The notes under the pieces are model-generated. The model worked only from the letters and a program-made list of their open reading frames with translations, ran no database searches and had not been told where the DNA came from. The translations under genes and the position numbers were made by a program. 64,000 nucleotides of DNA from Agathobacter sp. Lineage in GTDB: Bacteria > Bacillota > Clostridia > Lachnospirales > Lachnospiraceae. The stretch is taken from positions 62,001-126,000 of the forward strand of contig JAFQRZ010000012.1 in NCBI GenBank assembly GCA_017409825.1, read 5' to 3'. Positions within the stretch are counted from its first letter, which is position 1, and each line of letters begins with the position of its first letter. This document shows positions 43,806 through 53,218 of this stretch, piece by piece.

Positions 43806-45215
43806 TTACCTTCCAATCAGGTCTACAATGCCGTTGATAGAGGTCACAATTGCAATGACGAGATACCCCATGCAGCCAAAGCCTGCACACAGAAACGGAA
43901 TCCATGTAAAAGACTTCATGCTGTCCCTAAGCATCATGCTGTCGCGCTCGGCTTTCTCAAGATTTTTGATATTTTTCTCGATAACCACATCCATTACCTC
44001 AGCATCACGATTTGCACCGACAGCAAGCGAATATAGCTTATGCATAATCTCCCTAATCTGCTGGTTATTAAAATCACGAAGGAATGACATATAAGCCTCA
44101 GGGTCATGCGGTTTCATCAATAGCATTTCGCTCATACGTACCAGCTCTCCCTTTAAGACCACAGGTGCTGTTTCAATGGACTTTTCGATAGCCCCTTCCA
44201 CACTTTCTCGTTGCAAAAGCAACATGACATCAAAGAGCCATTTGGGAAATGCTTTTGAAATCTCAGAACGCATGGTGTAAATGCTGCTCCAATAAATAAA
44301 TGTGTGCACATGAAATCCTGCGAATATAAGACATACAGAAATAGCCAGCGTAATCCAGCTAGGCTTGATATAGAAAAATAAGGCAGATGCCACGACAGAA
44401 AGAATTGCAAAAGAACGATATTTTTTTCGTTCCTTTTTGGCATCATAATTTTCGAAATAATCGAAATATGCTTCCGCTTGTTCCAAACTCATTTCTTCCG
44501 ATTTGACTAATAAGCTCTGTGCTAAGCGCTTGTCCATAAATACATAATATATACAGAATCCAATCAATAGCACTGTGCTGATTATCTGTGTAGCAGGTAA
44601 AGTTACAATCTCCAAATCAGAGCTTCTCATGATATGAAGCATGATTACGCAAACCAGAAGAAAGAATGCATAAATAACTGCACCGATATTTCTTTCCCAT
44701 ACTCTCTTTATTCGGATGCTCTCTACGACTTGCTGCCATGCAGTACGCATACTCTCTAGAATCTTAAATTCTTTCTGGCATTCCCCACCTAATTCTTCTG
44801 CGTTCAAAAAGAAGGCATGCAGATTTCTTAGTTTCTCACAATCATAACGAGACTCTATATGAATGAGTGCTTCCATTTCCGCCCGTTTAATGTTCCACTT
44901 TCCAGCCTCTAGAATCTCGAATCCTTCGTCCAACGTCTCCCTCATAAGCCCATCCGAAAAACTGGTTGCAGTTTCTTCCAAAGACTGAATGACATCTTGG
45001 GTATAAATAAAAGACTGTGCCATCTGACTCATATATAAATTGACATCATGAAATCGATTGGTTTCGTAACGAAATTGTGCTTGATTACGCACTAGTTTGG
45101 GAACACAAAGCAGATAGGCTGCCACTACAACAAGCAGCAATATTAGATGCAATTCAAATAGAAAACCAAAGACCAGCGCAATCAGGAGTACGGTTCCATA
45201 ATATTTTTTCTCCAT
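43806..45215 (-). CDS. TadB/TadC-type (T2SS F) platform protein
   Basis: 469 residues. Inner-membrane platform with hydrophobic segments at about 8-35, 182-225, 268-310 and 435-465. It contains cytoplasmic helical domains typical of type II secretion F proteins (SQMAQSFIYTQDVIQSLEETATSFSDGL; KAFPKWLFDVMLLLQRESVEGAIEKSIETAPVVL). Instead of the usual TadB plus TadC pair only this one platform gene is present. The ATG overlaps the ATPase stop by one base (TAATG-type). It should work with the TadA-like ATPase to assemble or retract the filament. Confidence 0.85.
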   Translation of the reverse strand: MEKKYYGTVLLIALVFGFLFELHLILLLVVVAAYLLCVPKLVRNQAQFRYETNRFHDVNLYMSQMAQSFIYTQDVIQSLEETATSFSDGLMRETLDEGFEILEAGKWNIKRAEMEALIHIESRYDCEKLRNLHAFFLNAEELGGECQKEFKILESMRTAWQQVVESIRIKRVWERNIGAVIYAFFLLVCVIMLHIMRSSDLEIVTLPATQIISTVLLIGFCIYYVFMDKRLAQSLLVKSEEMSLEQAEAYFDYFENYDAKKERKKYRSFAILSVVASALFFYIKPSWITLAISVCLIFAGFHVHTFIYWSSIYTMRSEISKAFPKWLFDVMLLLQRESVEGAIEKSIETAPVVLKGELVRMSEMLLMKPHDPEAYMSFLRDFNNQQIREIMHKLYSLAVGANRDAEVMDVVIEKNIKNLEKAERDSMMLRDSMKSFTWIPFLCAGFGCMGYLVIAIVTSINGIVDLIGR

Positions 45216-46270
45216 TAGGCTCCACCTCCCAATTGCGTAAACATATCTACATCCAGCTCTGCTTCAATACGTTCCCTCGTTCTCACTGGAATTCTGTCTC
45301 TACAAATTTTCCCATTTTCAACTACAAGAACTGCCTCATTTCGCTCCTTGTCCCTTGAAAAAAAGCATACCTGATCGATATAACGGCGAATTTTACCTTC
45401 TGCATCTGCTCGCAATTTTAACAACACACTTATGTTTACATAGCTGTGAAGCGAATTTAACACACGTTCTGCCTCCTTCCCGCCATGCAGCATATTCACA
45501 CCACGGTCTGGAAACATACGAGCATCATTGGTATGTGTCGTAGTCATAATTGGGATACCATTTGACACACATTCTAGGAATGCTTCCATATCATTCCCAC
45601 CTCGGATTTCACCCATTATAATGCGTCTTGCATTCATACGAAGTGCTGTCTCCATCGGAGTTCTATAATTCCCGTCCGTAACCTTAAGCTCCGCACAAGA
45701 AGCCTCTGGATTTACAAGTGGATAATGTATCTCTGCCACATCTTCCATCGTAATGACTTTTTCATGCTTCGGAATTACTGATGCAAATAGCTTCAATCCT
45801 TCTGTTTTTCCTGCTGCAGGCAGTCCACAAAACACAATGCTTTCATGTGCTTTTACACAATTCTCCAGCATCGTCATGGTCGCTTCCTCACAATAGCCCT
45901 GTTCTAAGGCAAGACTTCTATTGATACGCAAGCCCCCATGGGACTTACGAATATTGACATTCGTAAGCCCACTTTTAGACTGGCTCTTATGCAAGCATGT
46001 GATACGAAGAGTTTCCGTATCCGCCATTGCTGTATGATCACTCGGATTAAAATTGCAGTTTACACTTTTGCCAACTAATGCAGAAAAATTCTCCCAATAG
46101 CTTTCATTTAGAATTGGATTTTTTAATTGCTTCGGAATCACTGACGCTTTCGACTGCCAGATGTTTCCACAGTTAAAATCCAAATCTGTTACATCCTCAT
46201 CCTCTAAATACTTCCAGATTTCTGGAAATGTTCTTCGGATATCTTCATCCTTTAATTTTAAAGTGCTCAA
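45215..46270 (-). CDS. tadA: TadA/CpaF-type assembly ATPase
   Basis: About 351 residues. Secretion ATPase of the Tad/VirB11 family: N-terminal domain, Walker A CGLPAAGKTEGLKLF, Asp box ITMEDVAEIHYPL, Walker B-like ARRIIMGEIRGGNDMEAF, and His box IPIMTTTHTND. It powers pilus assembly at the cytoplasmic membrane. I chose TTG 46270: it lies eight bases after AAGGAG. The in-frame ATG at 46291 (seven codons earlier) has no ribosome site, so it is the weaker option, although it is only three bases from the previous stop. Second gene of the Tad-like operon. Confidence 0.88.
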   Translation of the reverse strand: MSTLKLKDEDIRRTFPEIWKYLEDEDVTDLDFNCGNIWQSKASVIPKQLKNPILNESYWENFSALVGKSVNCNFNPSDHTAMADTETLRITCLHKSQSKSGLTNVNIRKSHGGLRINRSLALEQGYCEEATMTMLENCVKAHESIVFCGLPAAGKTEGLKLFASVIPKHEKVITMEDVAEIHYPLVNPEASCAELKVTDGNYRTPMETALRMNARRIIMGEIRGGNDMEAFLECVSNGIPIMTTTHTNDARMFPDRGVNMLHGGKEAERVLNSLHSYVNISVLLKLRADAEGKIRRYIDQVCFFSRDKERNEAVLVVENGKICRDRIPVRTRERIEAELDVDMFTQLGGGA

Positions 46271-46293
46271 CGTTTTCTCTCCTTCTTGCATTA

Positions 46294-46494
46294 CTACGAG
46301 GTCACGCCTAACAAACCGCTAATTTCAGCCATAATCTGATCCAAAACTGCATTTAACGACGTATCGAAAAATCCTCCTGATGTTACAAGTGGTGTTACGA
46401 TTGCGTAAATTCCTGCGCAGATGGCAAGTGCTAATAGGATTCCGTAAAAAATTTTTACGAATCCACTTCCGATTTCTGAACTTTCATTTGGCAT
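46294..46494 (-). CDS. Small hydrophobic protein, first gene of the Tad-like operon
   Basis: 66 residues: MPNESSEIGSG, a strong hydrophobic segment (FVKIFYGILLALAICAGIYAIVTPLV) and an amphipathic C-terminal half (AVLDQIMAEISGLLGVTS). It is in the place where Flp-type pilins are usually encoded, but has no G/E prepilin cleavage site and no Flp signature. It could be the main filament subunit or an assembly scaffold. ATG 46494 follows AAGGAGG by seven bases. The leader and promoter immediately precede it. Confidence 0.75.
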   Translation of the reverse strand: MPNESSEIGSGFVKIFYGILLALAICAGIYAIVTPLVTSGGFFDTSLNAVLDQIMAEISGLLGVTS

Positions 46495-46567
46495 AAAAAA
46501 TCCTCCTTATGTATATTTGATAAAATACGAATACATAGGGTCTATATGCCTTATACATTTGGATATA

Positions 46568-46633
46568 GCTGACGAATTGTCAGCAAAAGAAAAAAGATAA
46601 TTGTAATTATAGCTACAAAGCCATTCTTGTAAA
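46568..46633 (-). promoter_or_regulatory. Promoter and leader hairpin of the Tad-like operon
   Basis: Minus strand TTTACA (46628-46633), 16 bases, TATAAT (46606-46611). The transcript would start near 46599 and carry a hairpin GCTGAC-GAATT-GTCAGC (46568-46584) in its roughly 105-base leader. The leader has no recognised riboswitch (no c-di-GMP-I core seen). Repeats of TGTATAAGG/ATACATAAGG flank it. Confidence 0.6.
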
Positions 46634-46642
46634 GAGTAAATC

Positions 46643-46696
46643 AAAAAACCGACATATTTTTGGCAAACCTGCAAAAAATACGTCGGTCATTTTTTT
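46643..46696. terminator. Terminator between the pilus operon and the MCP gene
   Basis: ACCGACATATTTTTGGC (46648-46664) and GCAAAAAATACGTCGGT (46671-46687) form a long imperfect stem with T-runs on both ends. Confidence 0.8.
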
Positions 46697-46724
46697 ATAA
46701 TAGTACTAAAATTTTATTCAAAAA

Positions 46725-47726
46725 TTAAATATCCTTTTGAAGATGAACATGGATGCGTTTGCTCAATTCGTTCGCAATACGATCGTTTTCTTCGTTGCTT
46801 TCACGAATCTCTTCTACATGCTCCGTAATGAGTAATACACTGTTTGTAAACTCACCAACTGCATTTGCAGATTCCGTCGCTGCGGTACGAATAGAATCAA
46901 TCGTCTTCGTCGCTTCGTCCAACTGTGTTGCTAATGATTCTGCGATATACGCAAAATCCTGCATCTTGTCAAACATGATTTTGGAATCACCCTGATACTT
47001 GTGTCCAACCTCTACCAGTTCTGTATAGCTTCCTACGGTCTTGTCCTTCATGAATTCCACAACCTTATTGGCTTCTTCCGCTAACTGACTTACCGCATTC
47101 AATACTGTTTTCGAAATTTCGCTAATCTCACTTGCAGTAGCACTAGTCATAACAGAAAGCTTATTGATTTCATCTGCAACGATTGCAAAGCCTCTTCCTG
47201 CCTCTCCCGCATGAGCCGCTTCAATCGAAGCATTCAAAGCCAAAAGATTCGTCTGATCTGCAATCTCCATAATATCCTTAGTCAAGTCCAAAATACGCTC
47301 TGCTTTTTTTGATTCTTCAATCTTCTCTCGCATGGAAGCTTCCACCGCTTCTGCCATTGCCTGCACTTCACGGCGCTGTGCTTCGGAACGAGTCATAATA
47401 TCGTAAGCGGTATTATTGCTTTCCTGCGCGTAATCTTTCCCGTCCTGTGCCTCTTCGCTCATCTGGGTAAAAGACTCATCCATCTCCTCCATAGAATCCG
47501 AAATCTCGGTAATATTCGAAGACATCTCTTCCAAAGATGCTGTAAACTCTTCCATCACACTAGACATATTGGTAGTTTCCCCAGCTACCATGTCAATGCG
47601 TTCCGCTACATCATCAATGGAATGTGCGAGACTATCTGCACTCGTCTGCACATCTGCAAATACCTCTTTCACTTTTTCGCGTTCTTCCTGCATCGCTGCA
47701 TCTTTTCTCTTGTGAAACAAACTCAT
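46725..47726 (-). CDS. Methyl-accepting chemotaxis protein without membrane segments
   Basis: 333 residues. It starts [20 protein letters not shown] and is a long coiled coil with the signalling hairpin [20 protein letters not shown] plus [11 protein letters not shown] in the middle, flanked by typical methylation-helix heptads. No transmembrane helix and no recognisable sensor domain, so it is a cytosolic receptor reading an internal cue or docking to another protein. ATG 47726 has GAGGTGG nine bases upstream; the longer frame (to 47786) has none. Promoter TTTACG-N17-TATAAT lies at 47764-47792. No che or flagellar genes are in the window. Confidence 0.9.
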   Translation of the reverse strand: MSLFHKRKDAAMQEEREKVKEVFADVQTSADSLAHSIDDVAERIDMVAGETTNMSSVMEEFTASLEEMSSNITEISDSMEEMDESFTQMSEEAQDGKDYAQESNNTAYDIMTRSEAQRREVQAMAEAVEASMREKIEESKKAERILDLTKDIMEIADQTNLLALNASIEAAHAGEAGRGFAIVADEINKLSVMTSATASEISEISKTVLNAVSQLAEEANKVVEFMKDKTVGSYTELVEVGHKYQGDSKIMFDKMQDFAYIAESLATQLDEATKTIDSIRTAATESANAVGEFTNSVLLITEHVEEIRESNEENDRIANELSKRIHVHLQKDI

Positions 47727-47763
47727 AAAAACCACCTCTGTATTACAAACAATACCTAGATTT

Positions 47764-47792
47764 ATTATAGCAAAGTAGCTTTTCAACGTAAA
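47764..47792 (-). promoter_or_regulatory. MCP gene promoter
   Basis: Minus strand TTTACG (47787-47792), 17 bases, TATAAT (47764-47769), lying just before and overlapping the end of the upstream C-GCAxxG-C-C gene (stop at 47799). Confidence 0.55.
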
Positions 47793-47798
47793 GGGGTT

Positions 47799-48257
47799 TT
47801 ATTGCACACAATGCAATTCTTTTAGATATTCTTCCAATATCTCTGCTGCACTACCGACTTTTTCTACACAAGGACGTTTTTTATAATATTCTTCGGTACG
47901 CTTTTCTGGTGTCGCCGCTTCTTTTTTTACATCAAGTCCAAGCAGCTCGCGACAAATAATGGAGCCATTATCTGCTTCATAGCGTCGTGCAAGCTCCTGA
48001 ATATGCTCATAAAGCTCTTTCTTCCCTTCATAATCCCCTGGCTCGTTATATCCTTTGATAAAGCCTAATACCATAAACATTCCTGATACACTTCCGCACA
48101 CCTCACGGAGACGGCCCATTCCTCCACCAAATGGAGATGAAATTTTAAGTGCTGTATCCACATCAATTGTCAGCATATCTTCGAATGCTAAAATCATACA
48201 CTGGGCACAGTTGTACCCATCTAGGAAACTCTGCATCGCTTTTTCTTTTCGTGTCAT
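47799..48257 (-). CDS. C-GCAxxG-C-C family protein
   Basis: 152 residues. Cysteine positions fit the family name: DGYNCAQCM, then GGGMGRLREVCGSVSGMFMVLG, SIICRELLG, and PCVEKVGSAAEIL near the end. Proteins of this kind (PF09719 group) are thought to bind a metal or redox centre; no function is proven. ATG 48257 follows AGGGAG by seven bases. Single gene next to the MCP. Confidence 0.88.
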   Translation of the reverse strand: MTRKEKAMQSFLDGYNCAQCMILAFEDMLTIDVDTALKISSPFGGGMGRLREVCGSVSGMFMVLGFIKGYNEPGDYEGKKELYEHIQELARRYEADNGSIICRELLGLDVKKEAATPEKRTEEYYKKRPCVEKVGSAAEILEEYLKELHCVQ

Positions 48258-48282
48258 ATTTTTCTCCCTCTCGTATTGATTC

Positions 48283-48309
48283 GAAAATGGGCATGAATTT
48301 TCATGCCCA
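48283..48309 (-). terminator. Terminator of the large MCP gene
   Basis: Minus strand TGGGCATGAA (48300-48309), loop AA, TTCATGCCCA (48288-48297), then TTTTC. Confidence 0.78.
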
Positions 48310-48329
48310 CTCTCATTGTCTTACTATAA

Positions 48330-50093
48330 TTAATTCAACTTAAATCGGTTTACTTCACTGTCCAATCCATTTGCAATATCCAGATTTGAATTCGCCTCAA
48401 GTCCAATATCATCCACACTAGTAGTAATATTTACTGTAGCTTCCGATACACTTGTGATACCTCGTGCACTTTCTTCGATTGCGATATTTACCGCATTTAC
48501 AGACTCACGAATGGCTTCTACATTTACCTTTAAGCTTTCGCTGGAAGTAGCAAATTCTGTCATCATCTGATTCATATTTCCTACATCATTCTGGTAATCC
48601 TTGCTGGTTACGAGAAGTTTCTCATAACCTGTCATAGCTGTTTCATCCATGAACTGAATCATCTTTTCTGCTTCTGCCGCAAGTTCATTTACCGCATCAA
48701 TTACCTGCTTACTAACCTCCTGGATTTCTGCGGCTGCTTCAGCAGAGTTTGTAGCAAGCTTACCAATTTCATCGGCTACTACTGCAAATCCGCGACCTGC
48801 TTCTCCTGCTCTTGCCGCTTCAATCGAAGCATTTAAAGAAAGCAAATTGGTCTGACTCGTAATACTAATAATATTATCTGTCAAAGCACTAATTGTTTCT
48901 ACTGCTTTGGACTTCTCAATTTTTTCATTTACTGCAGATGACATTTCTTCTGCCAGACGCTTCGCTTCTTCCTGCTCTGCAATCGCATTCTGATATACGG
49001 CTGCGGCTTTCGTCATGATATCATCTGAGGAATCTTTTCCACCCTCTGCACGACCATTGATTATTTCGATTTCATCCGAAATATCCATGATAGATTCGTT
49101 GATTTCTGCAAGAGCTGCACTGGTTTCTTCCATACCCGCACTCATTTCTTCCATCGTTGCAGATACGTCCGTGATACTTTCCTGTGCTGCTGCCAGATTC
49201 GAAACTACCAGCTTGGAGGAACTGTTTAAACTTGTGGAACCACCCGCAATGTTTAACATAATACCGCGAATGTATTCCAGCATTGCATTTACATTATTGG
49301 CAATGAGTTCTAATTCATCGCCTGATTTGATTTCCAATTTCTGTGTCAAATCGCCTTCATTGTTTACTAAATCGTAAAGCTTTACATTTACTCCATTTAA
49401 ACCCTTCATAATGCTACGAACAATAAAGAAGATAACGATTAAACTTACAGCAATTCCCTCAAGGGTAAGCATTATCGTTTTCGTCTGGCTATCCTTTAAC
49501 TCATACACAATCGTACTAGCATCATAGTCACAACCCAAAACTGCTACGACAGTACCATCCTCCGTCACAATTGGAACATAGGTTGTAAGAAGTGCTTCCC
49601 CATCTGAAACATCAATTTCATCCTCTACATATTCCTCGCCATCGAATACACCTGATAAATCAGAAAGGCTTACCTCAAACTCTTCGCCAATCGCACATGC
49701 CGTTTCTGTTGTATCTGCATCTATGCCATAGTACACCTTGCTACCATCGGTATATAACGTATAGATATATAAAACATTGCCTCTTTCCTGAAAATTAATC
49801 AGAATTTCTTGCTGTGATTTATACTCTGCGGAGCCTTCCATCCCTGGCTTCGTAATTTGAGCTACTACTGCCGGGTCTAAATTTTCTTCTGCAAGTCTCG
49901 CAACTGTCAAGGCTTGTGTCTGCCCCATGGCCATCATTTCTTCTTCCAGTGTATTATAAGAGAACATACCTAGCAAAACACAAAGTGCCAAAATAACGGC
50001 AGTTACTGGAAGTAGTAGCTTCCACCAGATACTGATTTTGCGAACCTTCTGCTTGAAGTTCTTTTTCGTTTCATTTGACTTTTTGATTCCCAT
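48330..50093 (-). CDS. Transmembrane methyl-accepting chemotaxis protein
   Basis: 587 residues. TM1 near 27-48, an extracellular domain of about 160 residues (Cache-like; ...[22 protein letters not shown]..., ...[25 protein letters not shown]), TM2 near 208-228, a HAMP segment, and the signalling coiled coil with [20 protein letters not shown] followed by [15 protein letters not shown]. It senses extracellular ligands through the Cache domain and signals to CheA, which is not encoded here. ATG 50093 follows GAGGTTGGAG. The extracellular domain type is judged by eye. Confidence 0.92.
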   Translation of the reverse strand: MGIKKSNETKKNFKQKVRKISIWWKLLLPVTAVILALCVLLGMFSYNTLEEEMMAMGQTQALTVARLAEENLDPAVVAQITKPGMEGSAEYKSQQEILINFQERGNVLYIYTLYTDGSKVYYGIDADTTETACAIGEEFEVSLSDLSGVFDGEEYVEDEIDVSDGEALLTTYVPIVTEDGTVVAVLGCDYDASTIVYELKDSQTKTIMLTLEGIAVSLIVIFFIVRSIMKGLNGVNVKLYDLVNNEGDLTQKLEIKSGDELELIANNVNAMLEYIRGIMLNIAGGSTSLNSSSKLVVSNLAAAQESITDVSATMEEMSAGMEETSAALAEINESIMDISDEIEIINGRAEGGKDSSDDIMTKAAAVYQNAIAEQEEAKRLAEEMSSAVNEKIEKSKAVETISALTDNIISITSQTNLLSLNASIEAARAGEAGRGFAVVADEIGKLATNSAEAAAEIQEVSKQVIDAVNELAAEAEKMIQFMDETAMTGYEKLLVTSKDYQNDVGNMNQMMTEFATSSESLKVNVEAIRESVNAVNIAIEESARGITSVSEATVNITTSVDDIGLEANSNLDIANGLDSEVNRFKLN

Positions 50094-50214
50094 ACTCCAA
50101 CCTCTTTTCTCAAGTAAAGAGTCATACTACATATAGTGTAATTCTAGCAGAAAGTTAATATTTTCACAATAGGTTGTATCTACTTTTTCATTGTGCACGA
50201 TATATCTTTTGTCC

Positions 50215-50955
50215 TCATAGTTGCTTTCTCAGCATTAATAAAATTTTCTTTTCTAAACGTGAAACTGCTACCTGATTCATCCCCAAAACTTTCGCACTTT
50301 CACTCTGTGTTTTCCCCTCCATATACCGAAGCTCTATCAGTCGCCTGTCCCTCTCTTCTAAACCATCTAGCATTTGCACCACAGTAATTCGATTAATTAG
50401 TTCCGTTTCATTTTTCCTAGAATCCTCTAACTGGTCTGCCAACATCATCTGATTTCCATCATTCCCGCTACCAATCGGCTGATAAATGGATTCCACCTCC
50501 GTGGTAGCCTCCATCGCCATCAAGATTTCATCCGGCAACAAACCCGTTGCCGTCACGAGTTCTTCCATGGTGGGGTCGCAGTTATTCATTTTCTTCAATT
50601 CTTCCTTTACTGCTGCAATTTTCCTTGCATTGTCCTTGATTTGCCGGCTCACGTGAATCATTCCATCATCCCGCATAAACCGACGAATTTCTCCAATTAT
50701 CATGGGAACCGCATACGTGGAAAAAGATAGTTCCCGATTTAAATCGAATTTATCGATGGCTTTTAGCAACCCGATTACCCCTATCTGGAACAAATCCTCC
50801 TGCTCATAGCCCCGACTCGCAAATCTCTTTAGGACCATGTAAACCAGCCCTGTATTAGCAATTACTAAGGCATCTCGTTCTCCTTTATCTCCTGCCTGTG
50901 CTTTTCGGATGGAGCATCTCCAACCGTCCTCCTTGGTAGAGAGATTACTGCTCAC
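50215..50955 (-). CDS. sigF: Sporulation sigma factor SigF (SpoIIAC)
   Basis: 246 residues. Sigma-70 regions 2 (YEQEDLFQIGVIGLLKAIDK, FSTYAVPMIIGEIRRFMRDD), 3 and 4 (LEERDRRLIELRYMEGKTQS, VSRLEKKILLML). The first forespore-specific sigma factor, held inactive by SpoIIAB. No ATG precedes residue 44; GTG 50955, preceded by GAGGAGG, is the best start, with TTG 50967 as an alternative. It overlaps spoIIAB by 11 bases or more. Third gene of the spoIIA operon. Confidence 0.95.
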   Translation of the reverse strand: MSSNLSTKEDGWRCSIRKAQAGDKGERDALVIANTGLVYMVLKRFASRGYEQEDLFQIGVIGLLKAIDKFDLNRELSFSTYAVPMIIGEIRRFMRDDGMIHVSRQIKDNARKIAAVKEELKKMNNCDPTMEELVTATGLLPDEILMAMEATTEVESIYQPIGSGNDGNQMMLADQLEDSRKNETELINRITVVQMLDGLEERDRRLIELRYMEGKTQSESAKVLGMNQVAVSRLEKKILLMLRKQL

Positions 50956-51436
50956 TTTCCTCCTCAAATTCTTCTATCGCTATGTACTTCGTCATCGTCA
51001 CACGTGTACCTTCGCCTACACTCGAATACACCTCGACCTCATCCATAAACGTCTCCATAAATGCAAACCCCATTCCAGAGCGTTCCATATCTGGCTTAGT
51101 CGTAAAAAATGGCTGACGTGCTTCTTCTACATTAACAATTCCAACACCCTTATCTTCTACAATAACCGTTAATTTCTGCCCATCTCGCAGACAAGTCATT
51201 TCTACCTGTGCAGCTTCTTGCCCGTTAGCTTCCCCACAATCACTCACTCCATATCCATGAATGATGGCATTCGTCACTGCCTCGGAAACCGCTGTTTTTA
51301 CATCCTGTAGCTCGTCCATGGTAGGGTTCATATCCATCATAAAGCCCATAACCACCATTCGCGCAAAACCTTCATTCATCGAACACGCATCAAACGATAC
51401 TTTGGCATAATTTTTCAATCTATTGTTCTTCTCCAT
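50945..51436 (-). CDS. spoIIAB: Anti-sigma F factor / serine kinase SpoIIAB
   Basis: 163 residues, GHKL ATPase fold. Marks: NEGFARMVVMGFMMDMNPTMDE, the N-box AVSEAVTNAIIHGYG, and G1 VEDKGVGIVNVEEARQP with the later ERSGMGFAFMETFMDEV. It binds sigma F and phosphorylates SpoIIAA. ATG 51436; GGAGG is ten bases upstream, with GGGAG immediately before the ATG. Five bases follow the spoIIAA stop. Confidence 0.96.
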   Translation of the reverse strand: MEKNNRLKNYAKVSFDACSMNEGFARMVVMGFMMDMNPTMDELQDVKTAVSEAVTNAIIHGYGVSDCGEANGQEAAQVEMTCLRDGQKLTVIVEDKGVGIVNVEEARQPFFTTKPDMERSGMGFAFMETFMDEVEVYSSVGEGTRVTMTKYIAIEEFEEESEQ

Positions 51437-51441
51437 CTCCC

Positions 51442-51765
51442 TTAAGCCTCCTTCACTTCTACAATTTTTTGCAATCCAGCCGACTGAAATATCATGCTCA
51501 CACGCCTACTCAAATGTGATGCAGAAAATTTTCCTCCACGAAACTGCATGGTTTTACTTCTCCCGATGACGACTCCGATTCCAGAACTATCCATAAATTC
51601 CGTTTTCTCAAAATCCAGCTCTAATTCCTGCACCGCAAATGCCTCCACCAGCATATCTAATTCACGACACAATTGTTGTGCAACATGATGATCCACTTCC
51701 TTGGGCATCTGATACGTAAGAACATGTCCTCTTACTTCATATTTTTTCTCATATTTCTTTTCCAT
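51442..51765 (-). CDS. spoIIAA: Anti-anti-sigma factor SpoIIAA
   Basis: 107 residues, STAS domain. The phosphorylated serine lies in the typical loop FEKTEFMDSSGIGVVIGR. Dephosphorylated SpoIIAA frees sigma F from SpoIIAB in the forespore. First gene of the spoIIA operon; ATG 51765 has AGGAGG six bases upstream. The promoter could not be assigned: the 36 bases between the TPR terminator and this gene are short, so it may overlap the terminator. Confidence 0.95.
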   Translation of the reverse strand: MEKKYEKKYEVRGHVLTYQMPKEVDHHVAQQLCRELDMLVEAFAVQELELDFEKTEFMDSSGIGVVIGRSKTMQFRGGKFSASHLSRRVSMIFQSAGLQKIVEVKEA

Positions 51766-51801
51766 ATAACCTCCTAAATTTGTATCATGTCTTTTCCAAA
51801 T

Positions 51802-51832
51802 AAAAAAGACACAAGAAAACTCTTGTGTCTTT
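51802..51832 (-). terminator. Terminator of the DUF342-TPR operon
   Basis: Minus strand AAAGACACAAGA (51821-51832), loop GTTT, TCTTGTGTCTTT (51805-51816), continuing TTT. Confidence 0.88.
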
Positions 51833-51845
51833 CGTAAATCATTCT

Positions 51846-53204
51846 TTAATTTTCGTTTATATAGTTCATGGACGTATTTGCCTGCTGTGTACCCGGATAA
51901 TTATCAATTACATACTGATAATATGGCTTTGCAGCCTCCATATTTCCACTCTTACGATAGCATTGCGCCAAATAATAAGCTGCGCTGCCATCCTTATACG
52001 ACATATCATGATTCACTACTGGAAGGAAATAGTTTATCGCTTCCGCAAACCCTTCTGCATTGTAACTATTATAGCCAGAATTATACAAAGTCTCATAATA
52101 TGTCACAGCAACCGTTGGCCAAATACTATTGTAAAGCTCCAATGCGGATGCTGACAAATGTGCACTGTCCACCTTTTCCAAGCTCACCCCTGCCGTCATA
52201 AGGTCATTTGCAACATACGCAACATACCCTGACAGCAATGCGTCATAGGAGCTTCCCTGTTCTGGCGTTGCCTGTCCCTGCAATGTCGCAATCTGTGCTT
52301 CCAATCCAGCTATTGTCTGCGCCTGTGCCTGAATCTGCTGTGCATTAGAGCTTAATGTCTCATTCACCTGCACCATCTGGTCTTTCATATCCTGTTTGGC
52401 TTTGTTTTCGATTCCAGGAACCAGCAAAAAGCCAACGCACAAAGCACCAATCAGCAAGCCGATTAATAAATATCCCAAGCTTGCACTTAAGGAAGAATCC
52501 TGGAAACGACTTGGCATGATAATAGTTTCATTTCCACTCTGATAAGAAATCAAATCATCTTCTTTTTTCTTTCGAAGACTTCCTTTTTCACGAAGTTTCG
52601 CATTTACTTCTTTCAAATAGCGAAGTGTAATGGTATTATTCGCATCGATTTTTCCAGCATTACGAAGTGTCTTCTTCGCTTGCTCTAGCTTATCCTCCTG
52701 CAGATACAGAAGTGCCAAAAGCTGGTGTCCTCTTACTAATTTCGGATTCAAGGACAATACTTTTTTTAACTGGATAATCGCCAAATCCCTACTATCCTGT
52801 TTACAATAAAGAATCGCCTGATTAAACTTCTTGATGGTCTGATTAATGGCATCTAGCTGTGCACGATTTTGGCGGAGTTCATCCAAATAACGTCCTGCAA
52901 TATTATCATCCTGCTGGTAGCTCTTGCTGATGACCCACTCGCTAAGTGCATCTACTACTTCACCCATTTCATAATAAACCAAACCTAAGAGGTTTCTCGC
53001 ATCTATATTATATTTATTAAATTTCAAACTCTTTTTTAAGCTAATAATAGCTCCCGACAGGTTGCGCACTTCCGCCTTCTGTAATCCATCGTTGTAATAC
53101 AGATTGGACATACGTTTGATTTTGAGAAATACACTCAAATCCGTGCCACATACGGGACACGTTGCCGCATTTCCTGCCTCGTGATTACATCTATAACAAA
53201 TCAT
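51846..53204 (-). CDS. TPR protein with zinc ribbon and one membrane helix
   Basis: 452 residues. A zinc ribbon at the N-terminus (CYRCNHEAGNAATCPVCG), about six TPR-like helices (GAIISLKKSLKFNKYNIDARNLLGLVYYEMGEVVDAL and others, 40-210), a membrane helix (SASLGYLLIGLLIGALCVGFLLVP, about 244-267), a coiled coil, then further TPRs (ALELYNSIWPTVAVTYYETL, GSAAYYLAQCYRKSGNMEAAKPYYQYVIDNYPG). It probably scaffolds a protein complex at the membrane. 14 bases after the 49-aa gene; third gene of the DUF342 operon. Confidence 0.8.
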   Translation of the reverse strand: MICYRCNHEAGNAATCPVCGTDLSVFLKIKRMSNLYYNDGLQKAEVRNLSGAIISLKKSLKFNKYNIDARNLLGLVYYEMGEVVDALSEWVISKSYQQDDNIAGRYLDELRQNRAQLDAINQTIKKFNQAILYCKQDSRDLAIIQLKKVLSLNPKLVRGHQLLALLYLQEDKLEQAKKTLRNAGKIDANNTITLRYLKEVNAKLREKGSLRKKKEDDLISYQSGNETIIMPSRFQDSSLSASLGYLLIGLLIGALCVGFLLVPGIENKAKQDMKDQMVQVNETLSSNAQQIQAQAQTIAGLEAQIATLQGQATPEQGSSYDALLSGYVAYVANDLMTAGVSLEKVDSAHLSASALELYNSIWPTVAVTYYETLYNSGYNSYNAEGFAEAINYFLPVVNHDMSYKDGSAAYYLAQCYRKSGNMEAAKPYYQYVIDNYPGTQQANTSMNYINEN

Positions 53205-53218
53205 GAAATACCTCGATT

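Noticed and set aside
46500-46599. Possible c-di-GMP riboswitch in the leader of the Tad-like operon
   Set aside because: The conserved core elements of c-di-GMP-I/II aptamers were not found; only one simple hairpin is visible.
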